From: an uncultured Lachnospiraceae bacterium
Lineage (GTDB): Bacteria; Bacillota; Clostridia; Lachnospirales; Lachnospiraceae
Assembly: GCA_947175035.1 (NCBI GenBank)
Contig: CAMWLG010000024.1
Span: 1 to 44,898 of the forward strand
Length of the DNA stretch: 44,898 bases
Direction of reading: 5' to 3'
The notes under the pieces were generated by a model. That model saw only the letters and a list, made by a program, of their open reading frames with translations, did no database searches and was not told where the DNA came from. The stretch's first letter is position 1. Each line of letters begins with the position of its first letter. Position numbers and translations under genes: made by a program. Shown here piece after piece: positions 38,028-44,898 of the stretch.

Positions 38028-40430
38028 ATGAACCAGAAAGTTTTAAAAACCTTAGAATATGACAAAATCATACAGATGCTTGCTGAGAAAGCGGATTCCG
38101 AGCCTGCCAAAAAACTGTGTCGGGAGCTTGTGCCCTCCACCAATTTGGAGGAAATCCGCCAAAACCAACGAGAGACCAAGGATGCGCTGGGGCGGCTGTT
38201 TAAGCTGGGCAGCACCTCCTTTGGCAGCAACAGAGATTTGGGATTTTCCATCAAATCCCTTGAGATTGGGAGCAGTTTATCCATCACGGAGCTCTTGAAA
38301 ATTGCCGCCATGCTGGACAATGTGAACCGTATTAAGACCTATGGGCGAAAGGAGCGGGAGGATACCCCGCAGGATAGTCTGGATGGGTACTTTGAACAAT
38401 TGACCCCTCTAACCGCCTTGGCCAATGAAATCAACCGCTGCATTCTCTCCGAGGAAGAGATTGCGGATGATGCCAGCCCAAAACTGAAAAGCATCCGCAG
38501 GAGTAAGCTTTCCACCAATGAGAAAATCCACTCCCAGCTGACCTCCATGTTAAACGGCCCCTATCGCACCTATCTTCAGGATGCGGTGATCACCATGCGG
38601 GACAATCGTTATTGCATCCCTGTAAAGGCGGAATACAAAGGACAGGTAAATGGCATGGTTCACGACCAGTCCTCCACCGGCTCCACCTTTTTTATCGAAC
38701 CTGCTGCCGTGGTAAACCTGAACAATCAGTTAAAGGAACTGGATTTGCAGGAACAGGCGGAAATCGAGTCCATTCTTGCCTCACTCAGCGCCCAGGCGGG
38801 AGAACACACGGAGGAGCTTGCCGCCAATCAGAAGATGATGACGCTGCTGGATTTTATCTTTGCAAAGGGAAAGCTTGCCATGGAGCAGAATGCCACAGAA
38901 CCCTTATTTAACAAAAAGCGTTATATCAATATCCGCAAGGGCCGTCACCCCCTTCTGGACAAGAAGAAGGTCGTGCCCACAGACATCCATCTTGGCAGGG
39001 ATTTTGATTTGTTGATTGTCACGGGCCCCAACACGGGCGGCAAGACAGTCTCTTTGAAAACCGTGGGACTCTTTGTGTTGATGGGACAGGCAGGACTTCA
39101 TATTCCCGCCATGGACAGGTCGGAGCTGTCGGTGTTCACGGAAGTTTATGCGGACATCGGGGATGAGCAAAGCATTGAGCAAAGCTTGTCCACATTTTCC
39201 TCCCATATGACCAGTATCGTGCATATTTTGAAGCATGCAGACGAGCGTTCCCTCTGTCTTTTTGACGAGCTTGGAGCGGGCACAGACCCCACCGAGGGCG
39301 CCGCCCTTGCCATCGCTATTTTGAATCATCTTCATGACAGGGGCATCCGCACCATGGCGACCACCCATTACAGTGAGTTGAAAATCTATGCGCTCTCCAC
39401 GGATTTTGTGGAAAATGCCTGTTGTGAATTCAGCGTGGAAACCCTGCGTCCCACCTATCGCCTGCTGATCGGAATTCCCGGCAAGAGCAACGCCTTTGCC
39501 ATTTCCTCCAAGCTGGGGCTTCCCGATGAGATTATCAATGCCGCAAAGGAGCAGATCGGCAAGGAGGACGAAAGCTTCGAGGATGTGATCGCTGATTTGG
39601 AGCAGAGCCGTGTCACGATTGAAAACGAACGCAGGGAAATCACGGAATACAAAGAGCGCATCCGCACCCTGGAAGGGCAGCTGCGCCAAAAAAATGAAAA
39701 GATTGACCAGGCAAAGGATCGCATCCTAAGGGAAGCCAACGAGCGGGCAAGAGAGATTCTGCAGGAGGCAAAAGAGGTGGCGGACGAGACCATCCGGGAC
39801 TTCAATAAGGCAGCCTCCTCCGGCATGGACATGAAAGAATTGGAGCGCAAGAGACAGCAGGTGCGCGATAAGATTAATGAAAAGAATGAACACCTCAGTC
39901 TGCAAAGCCAGAACTCCAAGGAAAAAGGACAGAAAAATGCCGCCAAAGCCCTTGACCCGAAAAAACTGAAAAAAGGTGACAGTGTGAGGATCATCTCCAT
40001 GGGGCTTAAGGGCACAATTAGCTCTCTGCCTGACGCTAAGGGCAATCTGTTCGTCCAATGCGGTATCATGCGCACACAGGCCAATATCAACGACATTGCC
40101 ATTTTACAGGAGGAGAGCATTACCGCGCCGGGTTACAGCGGCAAGCGCAGCACCTCCTCCGGCATGAAAATGTCCAAATCCCTGTCCGTCTCCACGGAAA
40201 TCAATCTCTTAGGACGCACCGTGGACGAGGCTCTGGCGGAGCTGGACAAATATCTGGATGACGCGTATCTGGCTCATCTGCCCAGCGTGCGGGTTGTACA
40301 CGGCAAAGGAACGGGAGCCCTTAGACAAGCCGTTCACAATCATCTGAAAAAATTAAGATATGTCAAAGAATATCGCCTTGGAGAGTACGGCGAAGGCGAC
40401 GCCGGCGTGACAATCGTAACCTTTAAATAA
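38028..40430 (+). CDS. mutS2: endonuclease MutS2 (ATPase and Smr domain)
   Basis: The 800-residue protein has the MutS2 core and clamp (residues 1-~310), the ABC ATPase with Walker A VTGPNTGGKT (about 330-339) and Walker B LCLFDELGAGTDPTEGAAL (about 404-422), then a long Glu/Lys/Arg coiled coil (about 515-620) and a KOW/Smr region. The C-terminal Smr domain (LGRTVDEALAELDKYLDD, RVVHGKGTGALRQAV) has nicking activity in homologues. MutS2 acts in recombination control and, in Bacillota, in ribosome collision rescue. GAGGA precedes ATG 38028. It leads into the two-component genes, with 25 bases between. Confidence 0.97.
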   Translation: MNQKVLKTLEYDKIIQMLAEKADSEPAKKLCRELVPSTNLEEIRQNQRETKDALGRLFKLGSTSFGSNRDLGFSIKSLEIGSSLSITELLKIAAMLDNVNRIKTYGRKEREDTPQDSLDGYFEQLTPLTALANEINRCILSEEEIADDASPKLKSIRRSKLSTNEKIHSQLTSMLNGPYRTYLQDAVITMRDNRYCIPVKAEYKGQVNGMVHDQSSTGSTFFIEPAAVVNLNNQLKELDLQEQAEIESILASLSAQAGEHTEELAANQKMMTLLDFIFAKGKLAMEQNATEPLFNKKRYINIRKGRHPLLDKKKVVPTDIHLGRDFDLLIVTGPNTGGKTVSLKTVGLFVLMGQAGLHIPAMDRSELSVFTEVYADIGDEQSIEQSLSTFSSHMTSIVHILKHADERSLCLFDELGAGTDPTEGAALAIAILNHLHDRGIRTMATTHYSELKIYALSTDFVENACCEFSVETLRPTYRLLIGIPGKSNAFAISSKLGLPDEIINAAKEQIGKEDESFEDVIADLEQSRVTIENERREITEYKERIRTLEGQLRQKNEKIDQAKDRILREANERAREILQEAKEVADETIRDFNKAASSGMDMKELERKRQQVRDKINEKNEHLSLQSQNSKEKGQKNAAKALDPKKLKKGDSVRIISMGLKGTISSLPDAKGNLFVQCGIMRTQANINDIAILQEESITAPGYSGKRSTSSGMKMSKSLSVSTEINLLGRTVDEALAELDKYLDDAYLAHLPSVRVVHGKGTGALRQAVHNHLKKLRYVKEYRLGEYGEGDAGVTIVTFK

Positions 40431-40455
40431 TACGATTTTGTAGAAAGGAATACCA

Positions 40456-41157
40456 ATGGCAAATAAACAAAAAATTCTCATTGTGGATGATGACAACAAC
40501 ATTGCAGAGCTGATATCCCTCTATCTGACCAAGGAATGCTATGAAACCAAGATCGTCAATGACGGAGAGTCCGTGCTTCCCGCCTATGAGGACTTTACTC
40601 CCAATCTCATCCTGTTGGATTTGATGCTCCCAGGCATTGACGGTTATCAGGTCTGCAGAGAGATACGGGCTAAGTATACCGTACCCATTATTATGCTCTC
40701 CGCCAAAGGCGAAGTGTTTGACAAGGTGCTGGGGCTGGAGCTGGGTGCGGATGATTATATTGAAAAGCCCTTTGATTCCAAGGAGCTGGTGGCGCGTGTC
40801 AAGGCGGTGCTGCGCCGTTATAAGCCCGTAGTCGCCGTGACAGAGAGCCAAGATGACAAATGTGTCAACTATCAGGATCTCTCCATCAATCTCACCAACT
40901 ATTCCGTGATGTATATGGGAGAAACGGTGGATATGCCCCCCAAGGAGCTGGAGCTTTTGTATTTTCTGGCTGCTTCCCCCAATCATGTATTCACCAGAGA
41001 ACAGCTTTTAGACCAAATATGGGGCTATGAATACATCGGCGACACCCGCACTGTGGATGTCCATATCAAGCGTCTCAGAGAGAAGATCAAAGACCATGCT
41101 AACTGGAAGATTTCGACCATCTGGGGCATTGGTTATAAATTTGAAGTTAGGAATTGA
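40456..41157 (+). CDS. OmpR-family response regulator
   Basis: The 233-residue protein has a receiver domain (residues 1-120) with the acidic pair in IVDDDNN, phospho-acceptor Asp in LILLDLMLPG (about residue 55) and the conserved Lys in MLSAKG. Its C-terminal winged helix (about 140-230) is of the OmpR/PhoB type (FTREQLLDQIWGYEYIGDTR, then VDVHIKRLREKI). GAAAGGAAT precedes the ATG. The paired kinase gene starts 2 bases after its stop. Target and stimulus are not evident. Confidence 0.95.
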   Translation: MANKQKILIVDDDNNIAELISLYLTKECYETKIVNDGESVLPAYEDFTPNLILLDLMLPGIDGYQVCREIRAKYTVPIIMLSAKGEVFDKVLGLELGADDYIEKPFDSKELVARVKAVLRRYKPVVAVTESQDDKCVNYQDLSINLTNYSVMYMGETVDMPPKELELLYFLAASPNHVFTREQLLDQIWGYEYIGDTRTVDVHIKRLREKIKDHANWKISTIWGIGYKFEVRN

Positions 41158-41159
41158 TT

Positions 41160-42587
41160 ATGAAGAAAACCCTGTATCTAAAATTTGTACTTGCATATTT
41201 TATTTTTTTCATGTTTGGTTTTATCATCGTGACCACCTTTGTGCCAAGTATGACCAAGGAACAGTTGGTGCGGGAGAAGGCGGAGAACCTTTACTCAGAA
41301 GCTATGCTGATCGCCCAGAGCTATGCCAGCGGTCTCTATACCAGCGAAAACAGTCTGGAGGAGGTTAAGGCACAGCTGGACGCGCTGGCGGTGTATCTGG
41401 ATAGCAGCATCCGCATCATCAACCCCTCCGGACGGTTGGTGTTGGACACGGAAACCCCCATCAATGTGGAAGATGTTGTGATGATTGAGAATTTTGACCC
41501 CACTGTCACAAGGGGTTCCTACTACACAGTGGATCATTTTTTTGAAAATTATGAGTTCGATGTGCTCAGTGTGTTCGCCCCCATCACCTCCGACTATAAG
41601 GTGAAGGGCTACGTGGTAATTATTTGTGATATGACAACCATTGAGGCGTCCAGTAATAATCTCTTGAGTATTTCCTATATTACAATGGTCATCCTGTTTC
41701 TTCTGTCAGGCATCATATTGATCTTTTTCACGGAAATGGTTTACATGCCCCTGCGAAAGATTACCTATGCCACAGAGCAGTACGCCTCGGGCAACATGCA
41801 TTACGAATTTCAGGTGGACAGCGAGGATGAGATTGGCTATCTGGCAGCCTGTCTGAACTACATGGCGAGTGAGATTGCCCGCGCCGAGGACGATCAGAAA
41901 AAATTTGTTGCCAATGTCTCCCATGACTTCCGCTCCCCGCTGACCTCCATCCACGGCTATCTGGAAGCCATGCTGGACGGCACGATTCCACCGGAACTTC
42001 ATGAGAAATATCTGAACATTGTGTTGAATGAAACCGACCGCCTGACAAAACTCACCAACAGCCTTTTGGTGTTAAATAACCTGAATACCAAGGGGATTCT
42101 TCTGGACAAATCGGATTTTGACATCAATCAGGTCATCCGCCGCACCGCGGCTGCCTTTGAGGGAACCTGCCGCGCGAAAACTCTCGCCATTGAAGTGGTT
42201 CTCACGGGAGACGAGATGTTTGTTCATGCGGACATGGATAAAATCCAACGGGTACTTTATAATCTGACGGACAATGCCATCAAATTCAGCCATCATGATT
42301 CCGTCATCAAAATAGAAACCTATGAGAAAAATAACAAGCTTTTTATCTCCATAAAGGACACGGGGATTGGCATTCCCAAGGATGATCTAAAGCTGATTTG
42401 GGACAGATTCTATAAGTCTGACCTCTCCCGGGGCAAGGACAAGAAAGGCACGGGACTCGGTCTGTCCATCGTGAAGGAGATTATTAACGCTCACAATGAA
42501 AATATTAATGTAATCAGCACAGAGGGCGTGGGCAGCGAATTTATCTTCTCCCTGCCGCTGGCGGAGGATTATGACGAGGATATTTAG
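41160..42587 (+). CDS. membrane sensor histidine kinase
   Basis: The 475-residue protein has membrane helices at about 7-30 and 170-193 enclosing a ~140-residue extracytoplasmic sensor, then HAMP (about 195-245), HisKA with phospho-acceptor His in VANVSHDFRSPLTS, and HATPase_c with N-box NLTDNAIKF, G1 DTGIGIP, F-box and G2 GTGLGLSIVKEI. ATG 41160 has AGGA upstream; a TTG at 41154 gives two more residues. It pairs with the preceding response regulator. No target gene in the neighbourhood shows the signal. Confidence 0.95.
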   Translation: MKKTLYLKFVLAYFIFFMFGFIIVTTFVPSMTKEQLVREKAENLYSEAMLIAQSYASGLYTSENSLEEVKAQLDALAVYLDSSIRIINPSGRLVLDTETPINVEDVVMIENFDPTVTRGSYYTVDHFFENYEFDVLSVFAPITSDYKVKGYVVIICDMTTIEASSNNLLSISYITMVILFLLSGIILIFFTEMVYMPLRKITYATEQYASGNMHYEFQVDSEDEIGYLAACLNYMASEIARAEDDQKKFVANVSHDFRSPLTSIHGYLEAMLDGTIPPELHEKYLNIVLNETDRLTKLTNSLLVLNNLNTKGILLDKSDFDINQVIRRTAAAFEGTCRAKTLAIEVVLTGDEMFVHADMDKIQRVLYNLTDNAIKFSHHDSVIKIETYEKNNKLFISIKDTGIGIPKDDLKLIWDRFYKSDLSRGKDKKGTGLGLSIVKEIINAHNENINVISTEGVGSEFIFSLPLAEDYDEDI

Positions 42588-42593
42588 ATTCGA

Positions 42594-42779
42594 GAAATGC
42601 CAACAGTTCAGCCCTCACATTCATAAAAGCGTCTGCTTCGCATCCGTCGCCGCTTTGCGGCTCACCTTTTATTTCATGTGAGGGCGCTCCGCTCATGAAA
42701 TCATTTATAATCAGTGCTTTGTGTGCAAGCACCCTCGCACAGCTTACAAATGATTTCATGGCTGAACTGTTTGGAATTT
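42594..42779. repeat. branched palindromic intergenic element
   Basis: The element has an outer stem AACAGTTCAGCC (42602-42613) with GGCTGAACTGTT (42760-42771), and two inner hairpins. One is CCCTCACAT (42612-42620) with ATGTGAGGG (42676-42684), with continued pairing inside. The other is ATGAAATCATTTATAA (42695-42710) with TTACAAATGATTTCAT (42744-42759), 15 of 16 matching, capped by GTGCTT/AAGCAC. Together they make a three-way junction. No transposase or long conserved frame is present. It lies between the kinase gene and the TSCPD promoter and looks like a non-autonomous repeat or structured RNA. Confidence 0.75.
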
Positions 42780-42806
42780 GCATATTAAACCGGAATCTGC
42801 TATAAT
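42778..42806 (+). promoter_or_regulatory. sigma-A promoter of the TSCPD-murG unit
   Basis: TTGCAT (42778-42783) and a consensus TATAAT (42801-42806) are 17 bases apart, with TGC before the -10. It directly follows the branched element and lies 44 bases before the TSCPD gene. Confidence 0.75.
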
Positions 42807-42849
42807 ATCTTTTAATTGTTAATACATATTTTATATTTTGGAGGATACT

Positions 42850-43086
42850 ATGAGATATCAGACAAAAGGAACCTGTTCCACCGCAATCGACATAGAGTTT
42901 GCGGATGGTGTGATTGAATCCGTGAAATTCACCAATGGCTGCAATGGCAATCTGCAGGGCATTGCGGCTCTGGTCAAAGGCATGAAGCCCGAGGAGGCTA
43001 TTAGCCGTCTGAAGGGGATTCGCTGCGGCATGAAGAGCACCTCCTGCCCTGACCAACTTGCACAAGCACTGGAGAGCATGCTATAG
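42850..43086 (+). CDS. TSCPD-domain protein
   Basis: The 78-residue protein is one TSCPD domain, recognised by FTNGCNGNLQGIAALVKGM and the terminal SCPDQLAQAL. Family members have three conserved cysteines (Cys28-type GCNGN, RCGMKS and SCPD), which suggest metal or Fe-S binding; function is not established. In ribonucleotide reductases a related domain occurs at the C-terminus. GGAGGA lies 6 bases before ATG 42850. It begins a unit that reads into murG. Confidence 0.9.
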   Translation: MRYQTKGTCSTAIDIEFADGVIESVKFTNGCNGNLQGIAALVKGMKPEEAISRLKGIRCGMKSTSCPDQLAQALESML

Positions 43087-43119
43087 CATACATTAGATAT
43101 GGAACAGGAAGGTATGACT

Positions 43120-44187
43120 ATGAAGAAAATTGTGTTGACTGGCGGCGGTACTGCGGGCCATGTAACTCCCAATATAGCCCTGCTCCCCTCTCTTAAGGCG
43201 GCGGGCTATGAAGTGTCCTATATGGGTTCCTATGACGGAATAGAGAAAAAGTTGATTGCCGATTTTGATATTCCCTACACAGGCATTTCCACCGGAAAAT
43301 TCCGCCGCTATCTGGATATCAGGAATCTCACTGACCCTTTTCGTGTCATCAAGGGCTATGGTGAGGCGAGAAGGCATTTGAAGGCGTTACAGCCGGATGT
43401 GGTGTTTTCCAAGGGAGGTTTTGTCAGTGTTCCCGTGGTGCGGGCGGCAGCTTCTCTCCATATCCCCTGCATCATCCATGAATCCGATATGACGCCTGGA
43501 CTTGCAAACAAGCTTTGTATTCCCGTTGCGGATAAAATATGCTGTAACTTTCCCGAAACAATGCAAAATATGCCGGAGGGTAAAGCTGTTCTCACCGGCT
43601 CACCGATTCGAAGCGAACTGACGCAGGGCAATAAAGTTGCCGGATTGGATATGTGCGGCTTTACCGCCAACAAACCCGTCATCATGGTGATTGGCGGAAG
43701 CCAAGGCGCCGCCAGTGTCAACAAAGCGGTCAGAGAGGCACTCCCCAAGCTCTTAGATGATTTTCAGGTGGTGCATCTGTGCGGAAAAGGCAAGATTGAC
43801 AATCTATATTTGAGCACTCCCGGCTATAAACAGTTTGAATATATTAAAGCGGAATTGAAGGATTTGTTTGCCATGTCCGATATCGTTATCTCACGGGCGG
43901 GAGCCAATGCCATCTGCGAACTTCTGGCATTAAAAAAGCCCAATATCCTCATTCCCCTTCCCACCGCAAGCAGTCGGGGAGATCAGCTCTTAAACGCTGC
44001 ATCCTTTGAGGCACAGGGCTTCTCCATCGTGATCAATGAGGATGACTTGACCACCAATCTGTTGGTGGATAAGGTGCTTGAGTTATTTTCCAACAGGCGA
44101 AGCTACACGAACGCCATGAGTCAGAGCGGCCAGATGGACTCCATCCCCAAGATTATGAAATTGATTGAGGAAGCGGCAGCTAAATAA
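43120..44187 (+). CDS. murG: UDP-GlcNAc:lipid I N-acetylglucosaminyltransferase MurG
   Basis: The 355-residue GT-B enzyme transfers GlcNAc from UDP-GlcNAc to lipid I, giving lipid II at the inner face of the membrane. The N-terminal glycine loop is LTGGGTAGHVTPNIAL, followed by FSKGGFVSVPVVRAA and HESDMTPGLANK. The C-terminal domain has GGSQGAASVN and VISRAGANAICELLAL for nucleotide binding. AGGAAGG lies 7 bases before ATG 43120; an in-frame ATG at 43099 lacks a site. It follows the TSCPD gene by 33 bases. Its end overlaps the convergent DUF436 gene by 8 bases. No other division-cell-wall gene is next to it. Confidence 0.97.
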   Translation: MKKIVLTGGGTAGHVTPNIALLPSLKAAGYEVSYMGSYDGIEKKLIADFDIPYTGISTGKFRRYLDIRNLTDPFRVIKGYGEARRHLKALQPDVVFSKGGFVSVPVVRAAASLHIPCIIHESDMTPGLANKLCIPVADKICCNFPETMQNMPEGKAVLTGSPIRSELTQGNKVAGLDMCGFTANKPVIMVIGGSQGAASVNKAVREALPKLLDDFQVVHLCGKGKIDNLYLSTPGYKQFEYIKAELKDLFAMSDIVISRAGANAICELLALKKPNILIPLPTASSRGDQLLNAASFEAQGFSIVINEDDLTTNLLVDKVLELFSNRRSYTNAMSQSGQMDSIPKIMKLIEEAAAK

Positions 44188-44743
44188 TGCTGTCATCATA
44201 CATGGCTCTTTCGCCACCGATAAATTTGGCGCGAGTGCGGGCGCACACCACATGGGCGTCCCCAATCTGATGCGTGCGGATGCGCACAGGCACCGCCACA
44301 TCCCTCAAATGCATACCGATTAACGTATCTCCAATATCCATACCCGCATGGGCTCTGATATGCTCCACCGCTGCGGGATGCTCAAACGCTTTGTAAGCTG
44401 CGGTGGCAAAAGATCCCCCCGCCTTGGGCTGGGGCACCACATTCACTGTATCTAAGCCGTATTGTTTTGCGGCTTCTTTTTCTATAATCAAAGCTCTGTT
44501 CAAGTGCTCACAGCACTGTGCTGCCAAATAGACTCCCGCCTCCTGCGTCGCCTGATAAATCCCGCCAAACACCACCTCCGCAACCTCGGGGCTGGAGAAT
44601 GTGCCGATACCCGCGCCTCCTACCTCGCTGGTGGAACATCCCACCACGAACAAATCTCCCTGTTCCAAATGGGCCTCCTCTAAAATCTCCTTTGCAGCTC
44701 GGTATGCCTCTTCGCCAATTTGGGTCATTTCCTTCGTAATCAT
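44180..44743 (-). CDS. DUF436/UPF0340 family protein
   Basis: The 187-residue protein belongs by sequence to the TIGR01440/YwlG family of Bacillota: VVGCSTSEVGGAGIGTFSSP, then QCCEHLNRALIIE, NVVPQPKAGGSFATAAYKAF and IGDTLIGMHLRDVAVPVR. Its conserved Cys, His and Gly blocks suggest an enzyme, but activity is unknown. GGAAA precedes ATG 44743, a weak site. Its 3' end overlaps murG tail-to-tail. The 155 bases after its start to the window edge are AT-rich and hold its promoter region; no gene is seen there. Confidence 0.93.
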   Translation of the reverse strand: MITKEMTQIGEEAYRAAKEILEEAHLEQGDLFVVGCSTSEVGGAGIGTFSSPEVAEVVFGGIYQATQEAGVYLAAQCCEHLNRALIIEKEAAKQYGLDTVNVVPQPKAGGSFATAAYKAFEHPAAVEHIRAHAGMDIGDTLIGMHLRDVAVPVRIRTHQIGDAHVVCARTRAKFIGGERAMYDDSII

Positions 44744-44898
44744 GGCACGATTTCCTTTCTATTCAGCAATATTGTGCATAACTGGTGTTATTTTGCAATT
44801 TATATTGCAAAATTTGTTAGTTTTTTTGTTATAAAATTATTTTGTAAGTTTATATTTACCTGTTTTGCAGGATTTCGTGCAGGTTGTGTGTGGATTTT
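44744..44898. other. AT-rich upstream region at the window edge
   Basis: Strongly T-rich sequence upstream of the DUF436 gene, reaching the end of the window. I see no gene and no clear promoter pair in it; a repeated TTGCAAAATT-like word occurs near 44795-44815. Confidence 0.5.

Noticed and set aside
42541..43065. 174-residue minus-strand ORF
   Set aside because: It spans the end of the kinase gene, the branched palindrome and the antisense of the TSCPD gene. It has no ribosome site and no domain.
1..44898. tRNA or rRNA genes, origin of replication, intact mobile element
   Set aside because: None of their usual landmarks was seen while reading the intergenic regions; a tRNAscan/Rfam search would be needed to exclude short RNAs.

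Overview
The window looks like a chromosome segment of a low-to-moderate GC anaerobic Bacillota, most likely a Lachnospiraceae-type gut clostridium. This is inferred from gene families and Gram-positive style Shine-Dalgarno sites: a BspA-like leucine-rich repeat surface protein, clostridial-type luxS/mtnN, MutS2 with a Smr domain, a short-form MurG, a TSCPD protein, YhaM-type exoribonuclease, an ECF sigma/zf-HC2 anti-sigma pair and a remnant of a clostridial rubrerythrin. No rRNA, tRNA, CRISPR array, intact transposase or integrase was recognised. Layout: (1) 1-2506, the 5' part of a secreted repeat protein, read on the minus strand and running off the window, built from exact 468-bp tandem units. 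(2) 2.5-6.7 kb, small regulators, a rubrerythrin gene stump, a lone type IV prepilin-like protein, and luxS-mtnN (activated methyl cycle, AI-2). (3) 6.7-10.5 kb, GtrA protein, glycerate-dehydrogenase-like enzyme, glucose-6-phosphate isomerase and a membrane protein of unknown function. (4) 10.6-16.2 kb, an accessory block: an RNA 2'-phosphotransferase (kptA) and an N6-adenine DNA methyltransferase without a recognisable nuclease, divergent from an operon of WYL regulator, ClbS/DfsB-like protein and radical SAM protein. (5) 16.2-21 kb, EamA permease, Nudix + YjbR/EVE-like pair, PPP-type phosphatase, three unknown small proteins (one apparently frameshifted) and a Phd/Doc locus whose toxin carries an internal deletion. 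(6) 21.2-26.4 kb, PadR regulator with an operator placed in its own promoter and a translationally coupled flavodoxin-SCP2-membrane fusion; DUF1189-like membrane protein; ECF sigma and large anti-sigma with an autoregulatory-type promoter. (7) 26.5-30.1 kb, a KilA-N-family gene stump and a coupled pair of unknown protein + WG-repeat protein. (8) 30.3-37.8 kb, RlmD, an unknown 367-aa protein behind a dyad operator, inositol-monophosphatase-like protein, YhaM, an HtrA-like protein that has lost all three catalytic residues, and a membrane glycosyltransferase-like protein. (9) 38-44.7 kb, housekeeping: mutS2, an OmpR/histidine-kinase pair, a ~180-bp branched palindromic element, TSCPD protein, murG and a DUF436 protein. 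The most unusual points are the 468-bp repeats, the kptA-methyltransferase pair beside a WYL gene, the pseudo-HtrA protein, the WG-repeat pair, the branched palindromic element at 42.6 kb, and the Doc toxin missing about 23 residues. Functions come from motif recognition by eye; no database search was run.
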